NCBI GenBank assembly: GCA_021741585.1
Contig: JAIOXN010000001.1
Coordinates: forward strand, 545,059-609,058
Reading direction: 5' to 3'
Length of the DNA: 64,000 nt
DNA from: Aquiluna sp.
Lineage (GTDB): Bacteria; Actinomycetota; Actinomycetes; Actinomycetales; Microbacteriaceae
The notes below the pieces were generated by a model. That model was not told the DNA's origin, did not search any database, and saw only the letters and a program-made list of their open reading frames with translations. The translations under genes were made by a program, and so were the position numbers. This document shows positions 8,852-17,463 of this stretch, piece by piece. The first letter of the stretch is position 1, and the number at the start of each line of letters is the position of its first letter.

Positions 8852-9646
8852 GTGTTCAATCCAGAAAGCAAGTTGGCTGCCCAGGCGCTAAGCGCCGGCT
8901 ATGCCGCCGATCAGGTAATCAAAGGCCTGGACCTTGAACTAAGCGCTGGCTCCATCACCGCACTCATTGGAGCTAATGGCGCCGGCAAGAGCTCGCTCCT
9001 GAAGGCCCTTGCGAGAAAGATCAAACCAAGCGCAGGGTCGGTTCTTCTGGATGGTATTTCGATCTCTTCACTTTCAAAAACCGAGGTCGAAAATTCGATC
9101 GGATTCTTAGGGACAATTCCTGCGGCCAGAAGCAACGAAACTGTTTTTGAACTGGTTGCAAAAAGCGCCATGGCAAGAGAGGGAATCTCCCGAGTATCCC
9201 CTCGACTAAAGACTGAGATTGAGAGCCTTTTAGCAAGGACCAGCCTTTTGGACCAAAAAGACAAGAAAGTTGGCGAACTTTCTTCAGGCTCAAGACAGGC
9301 CGCCGTTATTGCGGCGGCCCTGGTTCGAAACCCAGCCGTCTTGCTATTGGACGAACCGACCAACTCATTGGATTACAGTCACCAGCTTCAGGTGATTAAT
9401 CTTTTGTCATCACTCAAACGCGAGAGGGGCATGACGATTGTCGCGGTTATCCACGACCTGAATCTTGCAGCTCGCTTTGCAGACACCGTGGTGATAATCA
9501 AGGACGGCAAGATCATTGACCAGGGTGCGCCGAAAGATGTAATCACGCCAAATAACTTGGCCAGCGCATTCAATATTCTGGCAAGAGTTATTGAGGATCC
9601 GGTTGGTAAGACGCCACTAGTTATCCCAATTCGACAGCTTCAGTAG
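8852..9646 (+). CDS. Orphan ABC ATPase, iron-siderophore/cobalamin import type
   Basis: A 264-aa ATPase. Walker A is GANGAGKSS, Walker B VLLLDEPTNSLDYSHQ, and the switch His is in VIHDLNLAARFAD, all typical of FecE/BtuD-type importers. The signature is unusual: LSSGSRQ instead of LSGGQRQ. No permease or binding protein gene is adjacent, so its partners must be elsewhere or shared. The start is GTG 8852, probably leaderless. It is divergent from the glpD paralog. Confidence 0.75.
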   Translation: MFNPESKLAAQALSAGYAADQVIKGLDLELSAGSITALIGANGAGKSSLLKALARKIKPSAGSVLLDGISISSLSKTEVENSIGFLGTIPAARSNETVFELVAKSAMAREGISRVSPRLKTEIESLLARTSLLDQKDKKVGELSSGSRQAAVIAAALVRNPAVLLLDEPTNSLDYSHQLQVINLLSSLKRERGMTIVAVIHDLNLAARFADTVVIIKDGKIIDQGAPKDVITPNNLASAFNILARVIEDPVGKTPLVIPIRQLQ

Positions 9647-9696
9647 CAAAAAATAGTTTTTTAGAGGCATACTAGAAACGTAGTTTGCTTGGTGAA

Positions 9697-9735
9697 GGCG
9701 CAGTTACTAGCAGTGACGCCAAAGGGCTGTGCGCC
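9697..9735 (+). promoter_or_regulatory. Structured leader, possible cis-regulatory RNA
   Basis: Arms GGCGCA (9697-9702) and TGCGCC (9730-9735) pair perfectly and enclose a second hairpin, GTTACT (9703-9708) with AGTGAC (9712-9717). A -10-like CATACT lies at 9668-9673, so a leader of about 100 nt is possible. I do not recognise a known riboswitch class. A competing TATAAA at 9769-9774 would give a nearly leaderless mRNA without this element. Confidence 0.3.
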
Positions 9736-9797
9736 TATCAGTGAACGAGGGCAAGGACTGGGCCCACTTATAAATCGGTCGTTTGGTTGTGAAAACA

Positions 9798-11081
9798 ATG
9801 CGTATCCTGCTAATTGGTGCAGGCGGTGTTGGCGACGCTATCGTCAAGATTGCCTCAGAAAGAAATTTCTTCGAAAAAATGGTCGTTACCGACTATGACC
9901 TGGAGCGTGCAAAGCGCGCGGTCTCCTGGGTCGAGAAGAAGCACGGAAAAGAAGTGGCTTCTAGATTTGAAGCCGATCAAATTGATGCATCTGATGCATC
10001 GGTTGTTGCAGCCGTTGCAAAAAAGCACGGTGCAACTCACGTTATGAACGCGGTTGAGCCAAAGTTTGTGCAGAGCATTTTCCAGGGAGCCCTGGATGCA
10101 GATGCCAACTACATGGACATGGCGATGAGCCTGAGCCACCCTCACGAAACCGACCCATTCAACACCCCGGGTGAAAAACTTGGCGATTGGCAGTACGACC
10201 GCACCGCGGAATTTGAAGCCAAGGGCCTACTTGCATTGATTGGAACCGGCGCCGAGCCTGGAATCTCAAACATCTTTGCGCGTTATGCCCAAGATCACCT
10301 GTTCTCAGAAGTTGATGAGTTCACTGTTATTGATGGTGGAAACCTAGTTGTGAAAAATGATGCCGGTGAAGAGATCTTTGCCCCATCTTTCTCAATTTGG
10401 ACGGTTATCGAGGAGTGCCTCAACCCACCTCTAATCTGGGAGAAGGACAAGGGCTGGTTCACAACCCCACCATTCTCAGAGCCTTCCTTCTTTGAGTTCC
10501 CTGACGGCATCGGCATGGTCGAGTGCGTGAACGTCGAGCACGAAGAAGTCAACATGTTGCCAAGGACCCTAAAGTCCAACCGCGTGGCATTCAAATACGG
10601 ATTGGGCGAGGAGTTCATCGGTATCTTGAAGACCCTTCACAATCTTGGATTGGACAAGATTGAGCCGGTATCGGTTCGCTCCAAGTCCGGCAGAGTTGAA
10701 GTTGCCCCAAGAGATGTGGTTGCAGCCGTCCTTCCAGACCCAGCATCGTTAGCTGACCGAATGACTGGAAAGACCTGTGCTGGAACCTTGGTCACCGGCA
10801 AGGGCAAAGATGGTCAAGATCGCGCCGTCTACCTCTATCACGTTGCCGACACCACCTGGAGCGCCGAGCACTATGACGCCCAAGCGGTAGTTTGGCAAAC
10901 AGCACTTGTTCCTGTGATATCGCTAGAACTTCTCTCAAAGGGAGTTTGGTCCGGCAAGGGAGTCAAGGGTCCTGAGGAATTCGATGCAAAGCCATTCTTG
11001 GATCTTTTAGCATCGCCTTCGGACTACAACCAGGCCTGGGGCATGCAGGACAGGAACCCAAAGAACACAAGCAAGATCTGA
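9798..11081 (+). CDS. Saccharopine dehydrogenase family protein
   Basis: An NAD(P)-dependent oxidoreductase of about 427 aa with an N-terminal Rossmann motif (RILLIGAGGVGDAIVKIA) and a C-terminal domain as in saccharopine / carboxynorspermidine dehydrogenases. The exact substrate (lysine or polyamine metabolism) is not clear from sequence. Start choice: ATG 9798 puts the first beta strand at the N-terminus; in-frame GTG 9789 and TTG 9783 are also possible, and none has a good Shine-Dalgarno. A TATAAA at 9769-9774 suggests a very short leader. A bidirectional terminator follows. Confidence 0.8.
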   Translation: MRILLIGAGGVGDAIVKIASERNFFEKMVVTDYDLERAKRAVSWVEKKHGKEVASRFEADQIDASDASVVAAVAKKHGATHVMNAVEPKFVQSIFQGALDADANYMDMAMSLSHPHETDPFNTPGEKLGDWQYDRTAEFEAKGLLALIGTGAEPGISNIFARYAQDHLFSEVDEFTVIDGGNLVVKNDAGEEIFAPSFSIWTVIEECLNPPLIWEKDKGWFTTPPFSEPSFFEFPDGIGMVECVNVEHEEVNMLPRTLKSNRVAFKYGLGEEFIGILKTLHNLGLDKIEPVSVRSKSGRVEVAPRDVVAAVLPDPASLADRMTGKTCAGTLVTGKGKDGQDRAVYLYHVADTTWSAEHYDAQAVVWQTALVPVISLELLSKGVWSGKGVKGPEEFDAKPFLDLLASPSDYNQAWGMQDRNPKNTSKI

Positions 11082-11089
11082 AACAAAAT

Positions 11090-11127
11090 AAAAAACCCAC
11101 AGCATTCATCTGTGCTGTGGGTTTTTT
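11090..11127. terminator. Bidirectional terminator
   Basis: Arms with A run and CCCACAGCA (11090-11104) and TGCTGTGGG with T run (11113-11127) form a hairpin with an 8-nt loop. It sits between two convergent genes and can serve both strands. Confidence 0.9.
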
Positions 11128-11136
11128 ATTTGCCGT

Positions 11137-11553
11137 TTATTTCTTTGATTTACCCCAAAGTTTGCGAATGAGAGTCACAGCATTTGTTGACCACAATGCC
11201 CAAATAACCAAGACCGGTTGGAACAGTAACCGGATGAATCTTGCGGAGTCGGAATCTAAACCAAAGGCGTCAATTCCTTGGACGTATTGATTAATGTTCC
11301 CGGGGAATATCGCCACGAAAAACAGTGCTGCAGCCAGTCCTGCCCACTGCACCAAGAATCCAAAGCTAACTAAACCAATTCCAAGAAGAATCTCAACCAC
11401 TCCAGAGGCTAGAACCACAAAATCTGGATCAAGTGGCAACCAGACTGGAACCTGGGCCTGGAATTCCAATCGTGAAGTAGTTAGGTGTCCGATGCCAGCG
11501 GAAAGCAGGAAAGTACCAAGTAGCAATCGGGCAATAACTTTGAGCGCTTTCAT
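11137..11553 (-). CDS. DoxX-family membrane protein
   Basis: 138 aa with four membrane segments, DoxX-like (RLLLGTFLLSAGIGHL at the N-terminus, LLGIGLVSFGFLVQWAGL in the middle). The family is linked to redox/thiol homeostasis, but the role here is unknown. Start chosen at ATG 11553, which has GGAGG eight bases upstream; an upstream ATG at 11574 lacks one. It ends just before the shared bidirectional terminator. Confidence 0.75.
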   Translation of the reverse strand: MKALKVIARLLLGTFLLSAGIGHLTTSRLEFQAQVPVWLPLDPDFVVLASGVVEILLGIGLVSFGFLVQWAGLAAALFFVAIFPGNINQYVQGIDAFGLDSDSARFIRLLFQPVLVIWALWSTNAVTLIRKLWGKSKK

Positions 11554-11621
11554 TTGGCCTCCGCAAAGTGACAACCCAAAAAACCGGGAAGTATTTCCCT
11601 GACGCTTGAGTTCTGCTATTG

Positions 11622-12008
11622 ATGGCAGAACGCAAAACGCTAATCGGTGTCTACAAAGCCGATGGTGGCATCCTTGGTGAACTCTCCTATGTCCTTGGGC
11701 ATTTGGTTGGGCTCAAGGATTGCAGTTTGTGTGACATCACCCATTCTCCGTTGAAGAAAAAGGCTGGCTTCAAAGACTTTGAGAAGAAGTTGCTTACCGA
11801 GAAAAACATGGACATAAAACTTGTCCACATGAACCATCGCTCCGAAGCAGAATTGGCGGCATCTAAAGGCCGGGAACCTTGCGTTCTATTGCAATACGAG
11901 GATGGGTCTATTTCGATGTTCCTGGACGCAGTCGAACTCAAGGCGGCTGGCGGCAATGTTGGGTCTTTTGAGAAGCTGGTTGAGTCCAGGCTTGATATTT
12001 ACCTCTGA
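11622..12008 (+). CDS. Conserved protein of unknown function with CSLC motif
   Basis: 128 aa, soluble, with no signal or membrane segment. It contains a Cys-x-x-Cys motif (LKDCSLCDITHSP, residues ~36-48) within a GGILGELSYVLGHLVGL context, which hints at a thiol-redox or metal site. I cannot assign a family with confidence. TTG 11619 and ATG 11622 are both possible starts; no clear Shine-Dalgarno. It stands alone between the divergent DoxX gene and the LolA-like gene. Confidence 0.65.
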   Translation: MAERKTLIGVYKADGGILGELSYVLGHLVGLKDCSLCDITHSPLKKKAGFKDFEKKLLTEKNMDIKLVHMNHRSEAELAASKGREPCVLLQYEDGSISMFLDAVELKAAGGNVGSFEKLVESRLDIYL

Positions 12009-12183
12009 TTAATACTCGTTTTTGGAGCTGGTCCTGAAACTAACCGACTATCTAGGATTAGGGAATAACTCTCAGGTTTCTGTGCTTTTATTACACAAGG
12101 TCCAAAAAGAATCCAAAAATTGAATCTGTAACGGCTGCTCTCTCCAATTAGGAGAGTCTAGAAAACCTATAAGGGGTAACAAA

Positions 12184-13452
12184 ATGAAGCTTTCAAAGCG
12201 CTGGATTCCATCGCTGGTAGTTCCTACCGTGATTGCCGCTGGTGCGGTTGCAATCCCGCTGCAGGCAAGCGCGATTGATTTGCCAGATGTTACCCCGCAG
12301 CAATTGATGCTGTTGATGGATGGCAGCGTGACTGGCTTTTCTGGAACCATCGTTAAGACGTCCGACTTGGGCCTACCTCTTATGGAGATGAGCTCGATGA
12401 TGGACGAGCAAATGGTTGAGCAAATTGAAGAGAAGATGCCGGAGGGTTTCGAAGATTTCACCCCGCAGCTCATCGAGCAAAACTTATTGACTGAGGCGGT
12501 CGCTCTTCTTGCAGGGACCCACAAGATCAGGGTTTACGCATCCGAAGTTGGTATTAGGGTCCAAATTCTCGATCCAATGAGCCAAAGAGACCTAATTGTG
12601 AATTCCGAGGAGTTCTGGATCTACGACGCCAAGAAGGCGACTGCAATCACGTCTGCCCTTGAGACCCAAGTTTCTGAAGAAGACCTTGCAACTGCCCAGG
12701 CAGAAGCTCAGGCCAAGCTTGAGGAATATGCCGCAAAGCTTCAGCTTGACATCTCAAGCCCAGAAGCGGTGGCAAATTACCTAATGGACATGATCAGCGA
12801 GGATACCGAGGTGAGCGTCGGCAAGGACCACATGGTCGCTGGTCGCACCGCCTATCAGCTGATTGCTCAACCAAAGGCGGAGAACTCACTAATTGAGTCA
12901 GTTGTTATCTCTGTTGACTCCGAGACCGGCATGGCGCTTGATGTGAGCGTCTATTCGGTTGAGAAGGAATCACCGGTATTTGAGGTTGGTTTCGAATCAA
13001 TCAGCTTTGAAGCACCAAGTGCAGATTTGTTTAGCTTCACTCCCCCACCAGGAACCACGGTTAACGACCTGGATCTAGCGAACGAGTATGGCGATGACCT
13101 TGCCGAACTCGAAGCAATGTTGCGTGAGAAGTCTCAAGATTCAGAGCTGACCGAGGTTGAGAAGGCTGCCCTGAAGGCTGAGCTAGAAGCCAAGTTTGAA
13201 GAAGAACTCGGAACAGGTTCGATGCCTGAGGTTTTGGGCGAAGGCTGGGAGTCAGTCGCATACCTTCCAACAATCCCAGCGGATGTCCCAATGGAGATGC
13301 TGGAGAACCAGCTATTTGCTGACCTCTTGGTTCAGGTAGAGGGTGGCAAGGTGTTCTCCACTCCCCTGATGAACATTCTGATCACGGATTCCGGTGAGGT
13401 ATATGCCGGAGCTGTGACCATCGGCTATCTCCAGGAAGTCGCAGCGCGCTAA
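12184..13452 (+). CDS. LolA-like secreted protein (DUF2092 type)
   Basis: 422 aa with a Sec signal peptide (KLSKRWIPSLVVPTVIAAGAVAIPLQASA). The body resembles LolA/LppX/RseB-like half-barrel proteins of actinobacteria (GFSGTIVKTSDLGLPLM; IYDAKKATAITSAL; GRTAYQLIAQPK), which may bind lipids. A charged helical insertion (residues ~295-340) is rich in Glu and Lys. The start ATG has an AAGGGG site. The next gene, an ABC ATPase, starts immediately after the stop codon and is followed by its permease, so an export role in the envelope is likely but unproven. Confidence 0.7.
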   Translation: MKLSKRWIPSLVVPTVIAAGAVAIPLQASAIDLPDVTPQQLMLLMDGSVTGFSGTIVKTSDLGLPLMEMSSMMDEQMVEQIEEKMPEGFEDFTPQLIEQNLLTEAVALLAGTHKIRVYASEVGIRVQILDPMSQRDLIVNSEEFWIYDAKKATAITSALETQVSEEDLATAQAEAQAKLEEYAAKLQLDISSPEAVANYLMDMISEDTEVSVGKDHMVAGRTAYQLIAQPKAENSLIESVVISVDSETGMALDVSVYSVEKESPVFEVGFESISFEAPSADLFSFTPPPGTTVNDLDLANEYGDDLAELEAMLREKSQDSELTEVEKAALKAELEAKFEEELGTGSMPEVLGEGWESVAYLPTIPADVPMEMLENQLFADLLVQVEGGKVFSTPLMNILITDSGEVYAGAVTIGYLQEVAAR

Positions 13453-14397
13453 TTGGATTCAAGCAGCAACCTCGCCATTGAGACGGCCGGGCTCGTAAAG
13501 CAATTCGGCAGTCAGAGGGCAGTTGCTGGAATCTCACTTAGCGTTCCAAGAGGCTCAGTATTTGGATTTCTTGGCCCAAATGGCTCTGGTAAAACCACAA
13601 CCATCAGAATGCTGCTTGGCTTAGCCGATGTCACAGAGGGTGAAATAACACTTCTTGGAAACTCGATCCCCAAAGACCTAGATACCGCTTTGCCCAAGGT
13701 GGGCGCATTGGTTGAAGGTCCGGCTTTCTACCCATACATGTCAGGTAGAAACAACCTCTTCCGCATGGATGCTGCAGATCGCAACTCGGATGCCAAGACT
13801 AGGGCTTCGCGAGTTGATGCAGCCCTCGATCGAGTTGGTCTAACTAACGCTGCATCCAAGAAAGTTCACGCTTATTCGCTTGGAATGAAGCAACGACTTG
13901 GCCTTGCGAATGCCCTTTTAAAGCCACGAGAGCTTCTGGTTCTCGATGAACCAACCAACGGTCTAGACCCACAAGGAACCAGAGAGGTTCGAAACTTGAT
14001 TCGCTCTTTGGCTTCCGAGGGCATCACCATTTTTCTCTCCAGTCACCTGCTCAGCGAAATTGAACAACTCTGCACACATGTTGCTGTGATGTCAGCCGGC
14101 AGCATCGTCGCACAGGGTTCGCTTGCAGAACTCAGGTCCCATGGACAGTCCAGATTGATTGCAAAAGTCGACGATGTCGATAAGAGCGTTGAGCTGCTTC
14201 AGGCGCAGGGCTTTGCGAAGATCAAGATTTCTGGGGATCAGCTAACTACTCCTGCCGATGCGGAGCTGGATGTCGCTGGCATCAACCAGCTGTTGGTGAA
14301 AAACAAGATCGGGGTTTCCGAGATTCGATTAGAGCACCCATCCCTCGAGGAATATTTTGTTGACCTAACCGGAGAGGGGTTTGAAGTTGTTCGCTAA
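13453..14397 (+). CDS. ABC exporter ATPase (ABC-2 drug/antibiotic type)
   Basis: 314 aa. Walker A is GPNGSGKTT, the signature is YSLGMKQRLGLA (LSGGQ replaced by SLGMK, common in this exporter group), Walker B is LLVLDEPTNGLDPQG, and the switch His is in SSHLLSEIE. The TTG start lies directly after the previous stop codon, so translation is probably coupled. It pairs with the overlapping permease gene. Confidence 0.85.
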   Translation: MDSSSNLAIETAGLVKQFGSQRAVAGISLSVPRGSVFGFLGPNGSGKTTTIRMLLGLADVTEGEITLLGNSIPKDLDTALPKVGALVEGPAFYPYMSGRNNLFRMDAADRNSDAKTRASRVDAALDRVGLTNAASKKVHAYSLGMKQRLGLANALLKPRELLVLDEPTNGLDPQGTREVRNLIRSLASEGITIFLSSHLLSEIEQLCTHVAVMSAGSIVAQGSLAELRSHGQSRLIAKVDDVDKSVELLQAQGFAKIKISGDQLTTPADAELDVAGINQLLVKNKIGVSEIRLEHPSLEEYFVDLTGEGFEVVR

Positions 14398-15217
14398 ATC
14401 CCTAGGTCTTTCCTTGATGCTTTCAGAGCTCAAAGTGATGTTCACCAGACGTCGCACCTGGGCGATGCTGTTTGCCATTGCCCTAATTCCGATACTTCTT
14501 GCAACCGCCGTTTATCTTTCTGCCGATCGCCTAGCTCCTGGCGAAGGACCGCCATTTCTAGATCGAGTTACCCAAAACGGTCTTTTCACTGGCTTCACAG
14601 CGATGCTTTTGGCTATGCCACTGTTTTTGCCATTGACCATCTCGGTGGTTGCCGGTGACACCATTGCCGGTGAGGCTGGGCTTGGAACCCTTCGATACTT
14701 GCTTATTGCTCCTGTTGGACGAGCCAGGCTCTTGGTGGTGAAGTACTTGGGAACAATCGCTTTCACTCTTGCCGGGACATTCACGCTGATGATTGCAGGC
14801 GCAATCATTGGCGCAATCTATTTCCCGGTTGGTCCGATCACATTGCTAAGTGGAGATGTGATTCAGATCCCAGAGGCGCTTTGGCGAATGGCACTGGTCG
14901 CCCTCTACACAACTGTTTCCATGATGGGGATGTTGGCGCTGGGGCTATTTATCTCAACGCTGACGACAATCCCAGTCGGAGCCATGACGGGTGTACTGAT
15001 CGCAAGCGGAGTCAGCCAGATCCTGGATAACTTGCCGCAACTTTCCTGGCTCCACGAATGGCTCTTCACGCACTACTGGCTTGACTTTGCAGACATCCTT
15101 CGTCAACCGATGGAGCTCTCAAGTTTTGGCTCTAACCTGCTATTGCAGCTTGGATACATTGCATTTTTTGGTGCTCTTGCCTACGGAAGGTTCACCTCAA
15201 AGGACATCTTGAGCTAG
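14381..15217 (+). CDS. ABC-2 type permease
   Basis: 278 aa with about six membrane segments and an ABC-2 layout: a cytosolic start, a large first loop (SADRLAPGEGPPFLDRVTQNGLF), then a hydrophobic core with AGEAGLGTLRYLLIAPVGRARLLV, typical of NatB-like exporters. It starts at TTG 14381, 17 bp inside the ATPase gene. With the LolA-like gene it makes a three-gene envelope cassette. The substrate is unknown. Confidence 0.8.
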   Translation: MKLFAKSLGLSLMLSELKVMFTRRRTWAMLFAIALIPILLATAVYLSADRLAPGEGPPFLDRVTQNGLFTGFTAMLLAMPLFLPLTISVVAGDTIAGEAGLGTLRYLLIAPVGRARLLVVKYLGTIAFTLAGTFTLMIAGAIIGAIYFPVGPITLLSGDVIQIPEALWRMALVALYTTVSMMGMLALGLFISTLTTIPVGAMTGVLIASGVSQILDNLPQLSWLHEWLFTHYWLDFADILRQPMELSSFGSNLLLQLGYIAFFGALAYGRFTSKDILS

Positions 15218-15244
15218 TGCACTGTTACACTTGTCCGGTGTTAT

Positions 15245-15318
15245 GGGCCTCTAGCTCAGTTGGTTAGAGCAACGGACTTTTAATCCGTGGGTCGTCGGTT
15301 CGAGTCCGACGGGGCCTA
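15245..15318 (+). tRNA. tRNA-Lys (anticodon TTT)
   Basis: 74 nt, no encoded CCA. Acceptor GGGCCTC pairs with GGGGCCT (two wobble pairs). The D arm is GCTC..GAGC, the anticodon stem ACGGA/TCCGT has loop CTTTTAA giving anticodon TTT, and the T arm is GTCGG TTCGAGT CCGAC. A terminator follows directly. Confidence 0.95.
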
Positions 15319-15320
15319 CT

Positions 15321-15350
15321 AGAACCCTCGTCCTCCACGACGGGGGTTCT
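15321..15350 (+). terminator. Terminator after tRNA-Lys
   Basis: A 12-bp stem, 15321-15332 with 15339-15350, loop CCTCCAC-like, then TTTATTT. It directly follows the tRNA and is a standard intrinsic terminator. Confidence 0.9.
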
Positions 15351-15408
15351 TTTATTTCTCTAGGAAAAATCTTCAACATTTGCTACCGAAAGTAGTTTTA
15401 ATGTATTA

Positions 15409-15442
15409 GGTTAGTTAGTGTTGTAACTAACCAGCTAACTAA
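15409..15442 (+). promoter_or_regulatory. Operator of the GntR/YtrA-type regulator
   Basis: A perfect inverted repeat, GGTTAGTTA (15409-15417) and TAACTAACC (15424-15432), spacer GTGTTG. A second copy of the right half, CTAACTAA (15435-15442), follows. It lies 10 bp before the regulator start, next to the Shine-Dalgarno AAGGGAG, so binding would block this operon (autoregulation). Confidence 0.7.
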
Positions 15443-15452
15443 GGGAGCCAAC

Positions 15453-15809
15453 ATGGAGGATGCAAATCGTCCGATATTTCTCCAACTAGGAGAGCGCCTA
15501 GAAAACGAAATTATTTCTGGGCAACTTGCGGAGGACTCGGCAATCCCTTCGATCAATGAGCTTGCAGCCTTTTACCGGATCAATCCAGCAACCGCCCTTA
15601 AGGCGGTAAACCTGTTGGTTGAAAACGGGATCCTTTACAAAAAACGCGGGATTGGCATGTTTGTTGCCGTCGGTGCTCGCAAGCAACTGATTGAAATGCA
15701 CCAAAAAACATTTGCAGGGGAATTTATTGATCCACTGCTAGCAGAAGGAAAAAAGATTGGCCTCTCCGTGGTCGAAATTATTCAAATGATAGAAAAGAGG
15801 AGCAACTAG
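15453..15809 (+). CDS. GntR-family regulator, YtrA type
   Basis: 118 aa. The winged helix-turn-helix is at residues ~8-75 (PIFLQLGERLENEIISGQL; AIPSINELAAFYRINPATALKAV). The C-terminal part is short (~45 aa), as in YtrA regulators, which lack a large effector domain and control adjacent ABC transporters. The start ATG has AAGGGAG upstream. It overlaps the next ABC ATPase gene by one base. A strong inverted repeat just upstream is its probable own operator. Confidence 0.9.
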   Translation: MEDANRPIFLQLGERLENEIISGQLAEDSAIPSINELAAFYRINPATALKAVNLLVENGILYKKRGIGMFVAVGARKQLIEMHQKTFAGEFIDPLLAEGKKIGLSVVEIIQMIEKRSN

Positions 15810-16708
15810 TGAGCAAGATAATTGAGGTCTCAAACCTCAGTAAAAACTTCGGGAGCCTCAAGGCGCTAGACAAGGTGTCTTTTGCCATCGAACAAGATGG
15901 CATCTATGGACTCGTTGGGCGCAATGGCGCTGGTAAGACCACCTTGTTGGAAATCCTTACCAGCCAAACAATTGCCAGTGAGGGCGAGGTGACAATCCTC
16001 GGTCAGCATCCCTTTGAGAACAGCTACGTGATGAGCAATATAGCCTTCATAAAAGAGGCACAGCGCTACCCAGACAACATCCTCCCAAAGGTCAAAGACG
16101 TTCTTGGGGCCGCAGCTCTTATTTTCGAGAATTGGGACCAAGGCTTTGCAGATCAGCTGCTTGCAGATTTTCGCCTGGATCTAAAGCGCAAAGTTAGGAA
16201 GCTATCGAAGGGTCAAACTGCTGCATTAGGTGTGGTTATTGGTCTTGCATCGAGAGCGCCGGTCACGATCTTTGATGAGCCTTATTCAGGCATGGATCCG
16301 GTCGCAAGGCAGTTGTTTTACGATCGCCTGCTTGCCGACTATGCCGAAAACCCAAGAACCATCATCTTCTCCACTCACCTGGTGGATGAAGCCGCTGACC
16401 TTCTCGAGCACATCATTGTTCTTGAATCCGGTCGAGTCATTTTGGATGCTGCGACCGAAGATCTTCGCGGACAGGCTGCTGTAATTGAAGGCCCGATGGC
16501 CAAAGTCATGGGAGCCATTGAGAAGCTCGAAGTATTGGAACTTCAAGAAGTTGGCAGTTTCGGCAGGGCATTCGTGAATCAGATTTCACAGTCGCAAAGC
16601 TCCAAATTTGTTTCTGAGGGTTTGAACGTGCAGCCGATTTCGCTGCAGCAACTAATCATCAGCAAAACCAAACAGAATTCAAACCTTGAAATGGAGAGTG
16701 CAAAATGA
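15809..16708 (+). CDS. ABC ATPase of the YtrA-type operon
   Basis: 299 aa. Walker A is GRNGAGKTT, the signature region is KLSKGQTAALGV, Walker B is VTIFDEPYSGMDPVARQ, and the switch His is in STHLVDEAADLLEH. The C-terminal ~80 residues are a family-specific tail. GTG start overlaps the regulator stop (TAGTG). Its partner is the membrane protein that overlaps it by 4 bp. Such operons often respond to cell-wall-active compounds, but the substrate here is unknown. Confidence 0.85.
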   Translation: MSKIIEVSNLSKNFGSLKALDKVSFAIEQDGIYGLVGRNGAGKTTLLEILTSQTIASEGEVTILGQHPFENSYVMSNIAFIKEAQRYPDNILPKVKDVLGAAALIFENWDQGFADQLLADFRLDLKRKVRKLSKGQTAALGVVIGLASRAPVTIFDEPYSGMDPVARQLFYDRLLADYAENPRTIIFSTHLVDEAADLLEHIIVLESGRVILDAATEDLRGQAAVIEGPMAKVMGAIEKLEVLELQEVGSFGRAFVNQISQSQSSKFVSEGLNVQPISLQQLIISKTKQNSNLEMESAK

Positions 16709-17394
16709 GCACCCAGGTAACCGAAAAACCGCTTGCAACAAGATTGCTCCGAGTGATCAAAATGAATCTGTCTAATCCATGGCCCACCCTGATTACCCCG
16801 TGGTTGATCTTGGCCGTGCTGCTAACCACAGCCTTTTTCTTTGAGCTTTGGCTAACCTCGATTGGTGCCACCGGCGTATTTTTCGAGCCCGAGCAGTTTT
16901 TGATTATCTATCTTTTGGTTATTGCCAATCAGGTGTTCTTGAATCAATTTCCACTAGCTCTTAGCTATGGAGTCACAAGGCGAGATTTCTACCTTGGGAC
17001 CGTTTTGTCTCTAACGTTCGTAGCATTCGCTTCAACTGTCGGCATCACCCTCGTCTCAATACTGAGAGGTGCAAATGACCTTACCGATCTGCTGAACGCG
17101 GCGGGAGCCAATTTCTCCGCACTCTTGGCGAGCGAGTTGCTTGCCGTGACATTGACCGCGCTGTATTTCCGTTTTAGAAACATTGGAATGGTTACATTCT
17201 TTGTCACAACTGGAACCTTGATGGCTGGGTCTCCATTTGTTGTGACCTATCTGGATCTATGGGACGAGCTTGAGCGCTTTGCCTTCTCGTCGTCTTGGGA
17301 GTTCGCTAGAACGGTTATCGGCTGGTCAGTTATCGCCCTGATGCTTCTTATTGGCTACGGACTAATTCGACGGGCAAACCCGCAACTGCGCTAA
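16705..17394 (+). CDS. Membrane subunit of the YtrA-type ABC transporter
   Basis: 229 aa with six likely membrane segments, starting about residue 28. It contains YGVTRRDFYLGTVLSL, similar to ABC-2 permeases of GntR-controlled operons. It overlaps the ATPase gene by 4 bp (ATGA). No family name beyond ABC-type membrane protein is certain. Confidence 0.7.
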   Translation: MSTQVTEKPLATRLLRVIKMNLSNPWPTLITPWLILAVLLTTAFFFELWLTSIGATGVFFEPEQFLIIYLLVIANQVFLNQFPLALSYGVTRRDFYLGTVLSLTFVAFASTVGITLVSILRGANDLTDLLNAAGANFSALLASELLAVTLTALYFRFRNIGMVTFFVTTGTLMAGSPFVVTYLDLWDELERFAFSSSWEFARTVIGWSVIALMLLIGYGLIRRANPQLR

Positions 17395-17463
17395 AAGGAA
17401 TCCCTCAGAAAGGACTGATGCTGCGGGGCTACATTTTGCTAGGAAAATCAGCACTGTCAAATT

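Noticed and set aside
12140..12156. CTCTCC / GGAGAG inverted repeat before the LolA-like gene
   Set aside because: Only 6 bp with a 5-nt loop; could be chance and shows no second copy.
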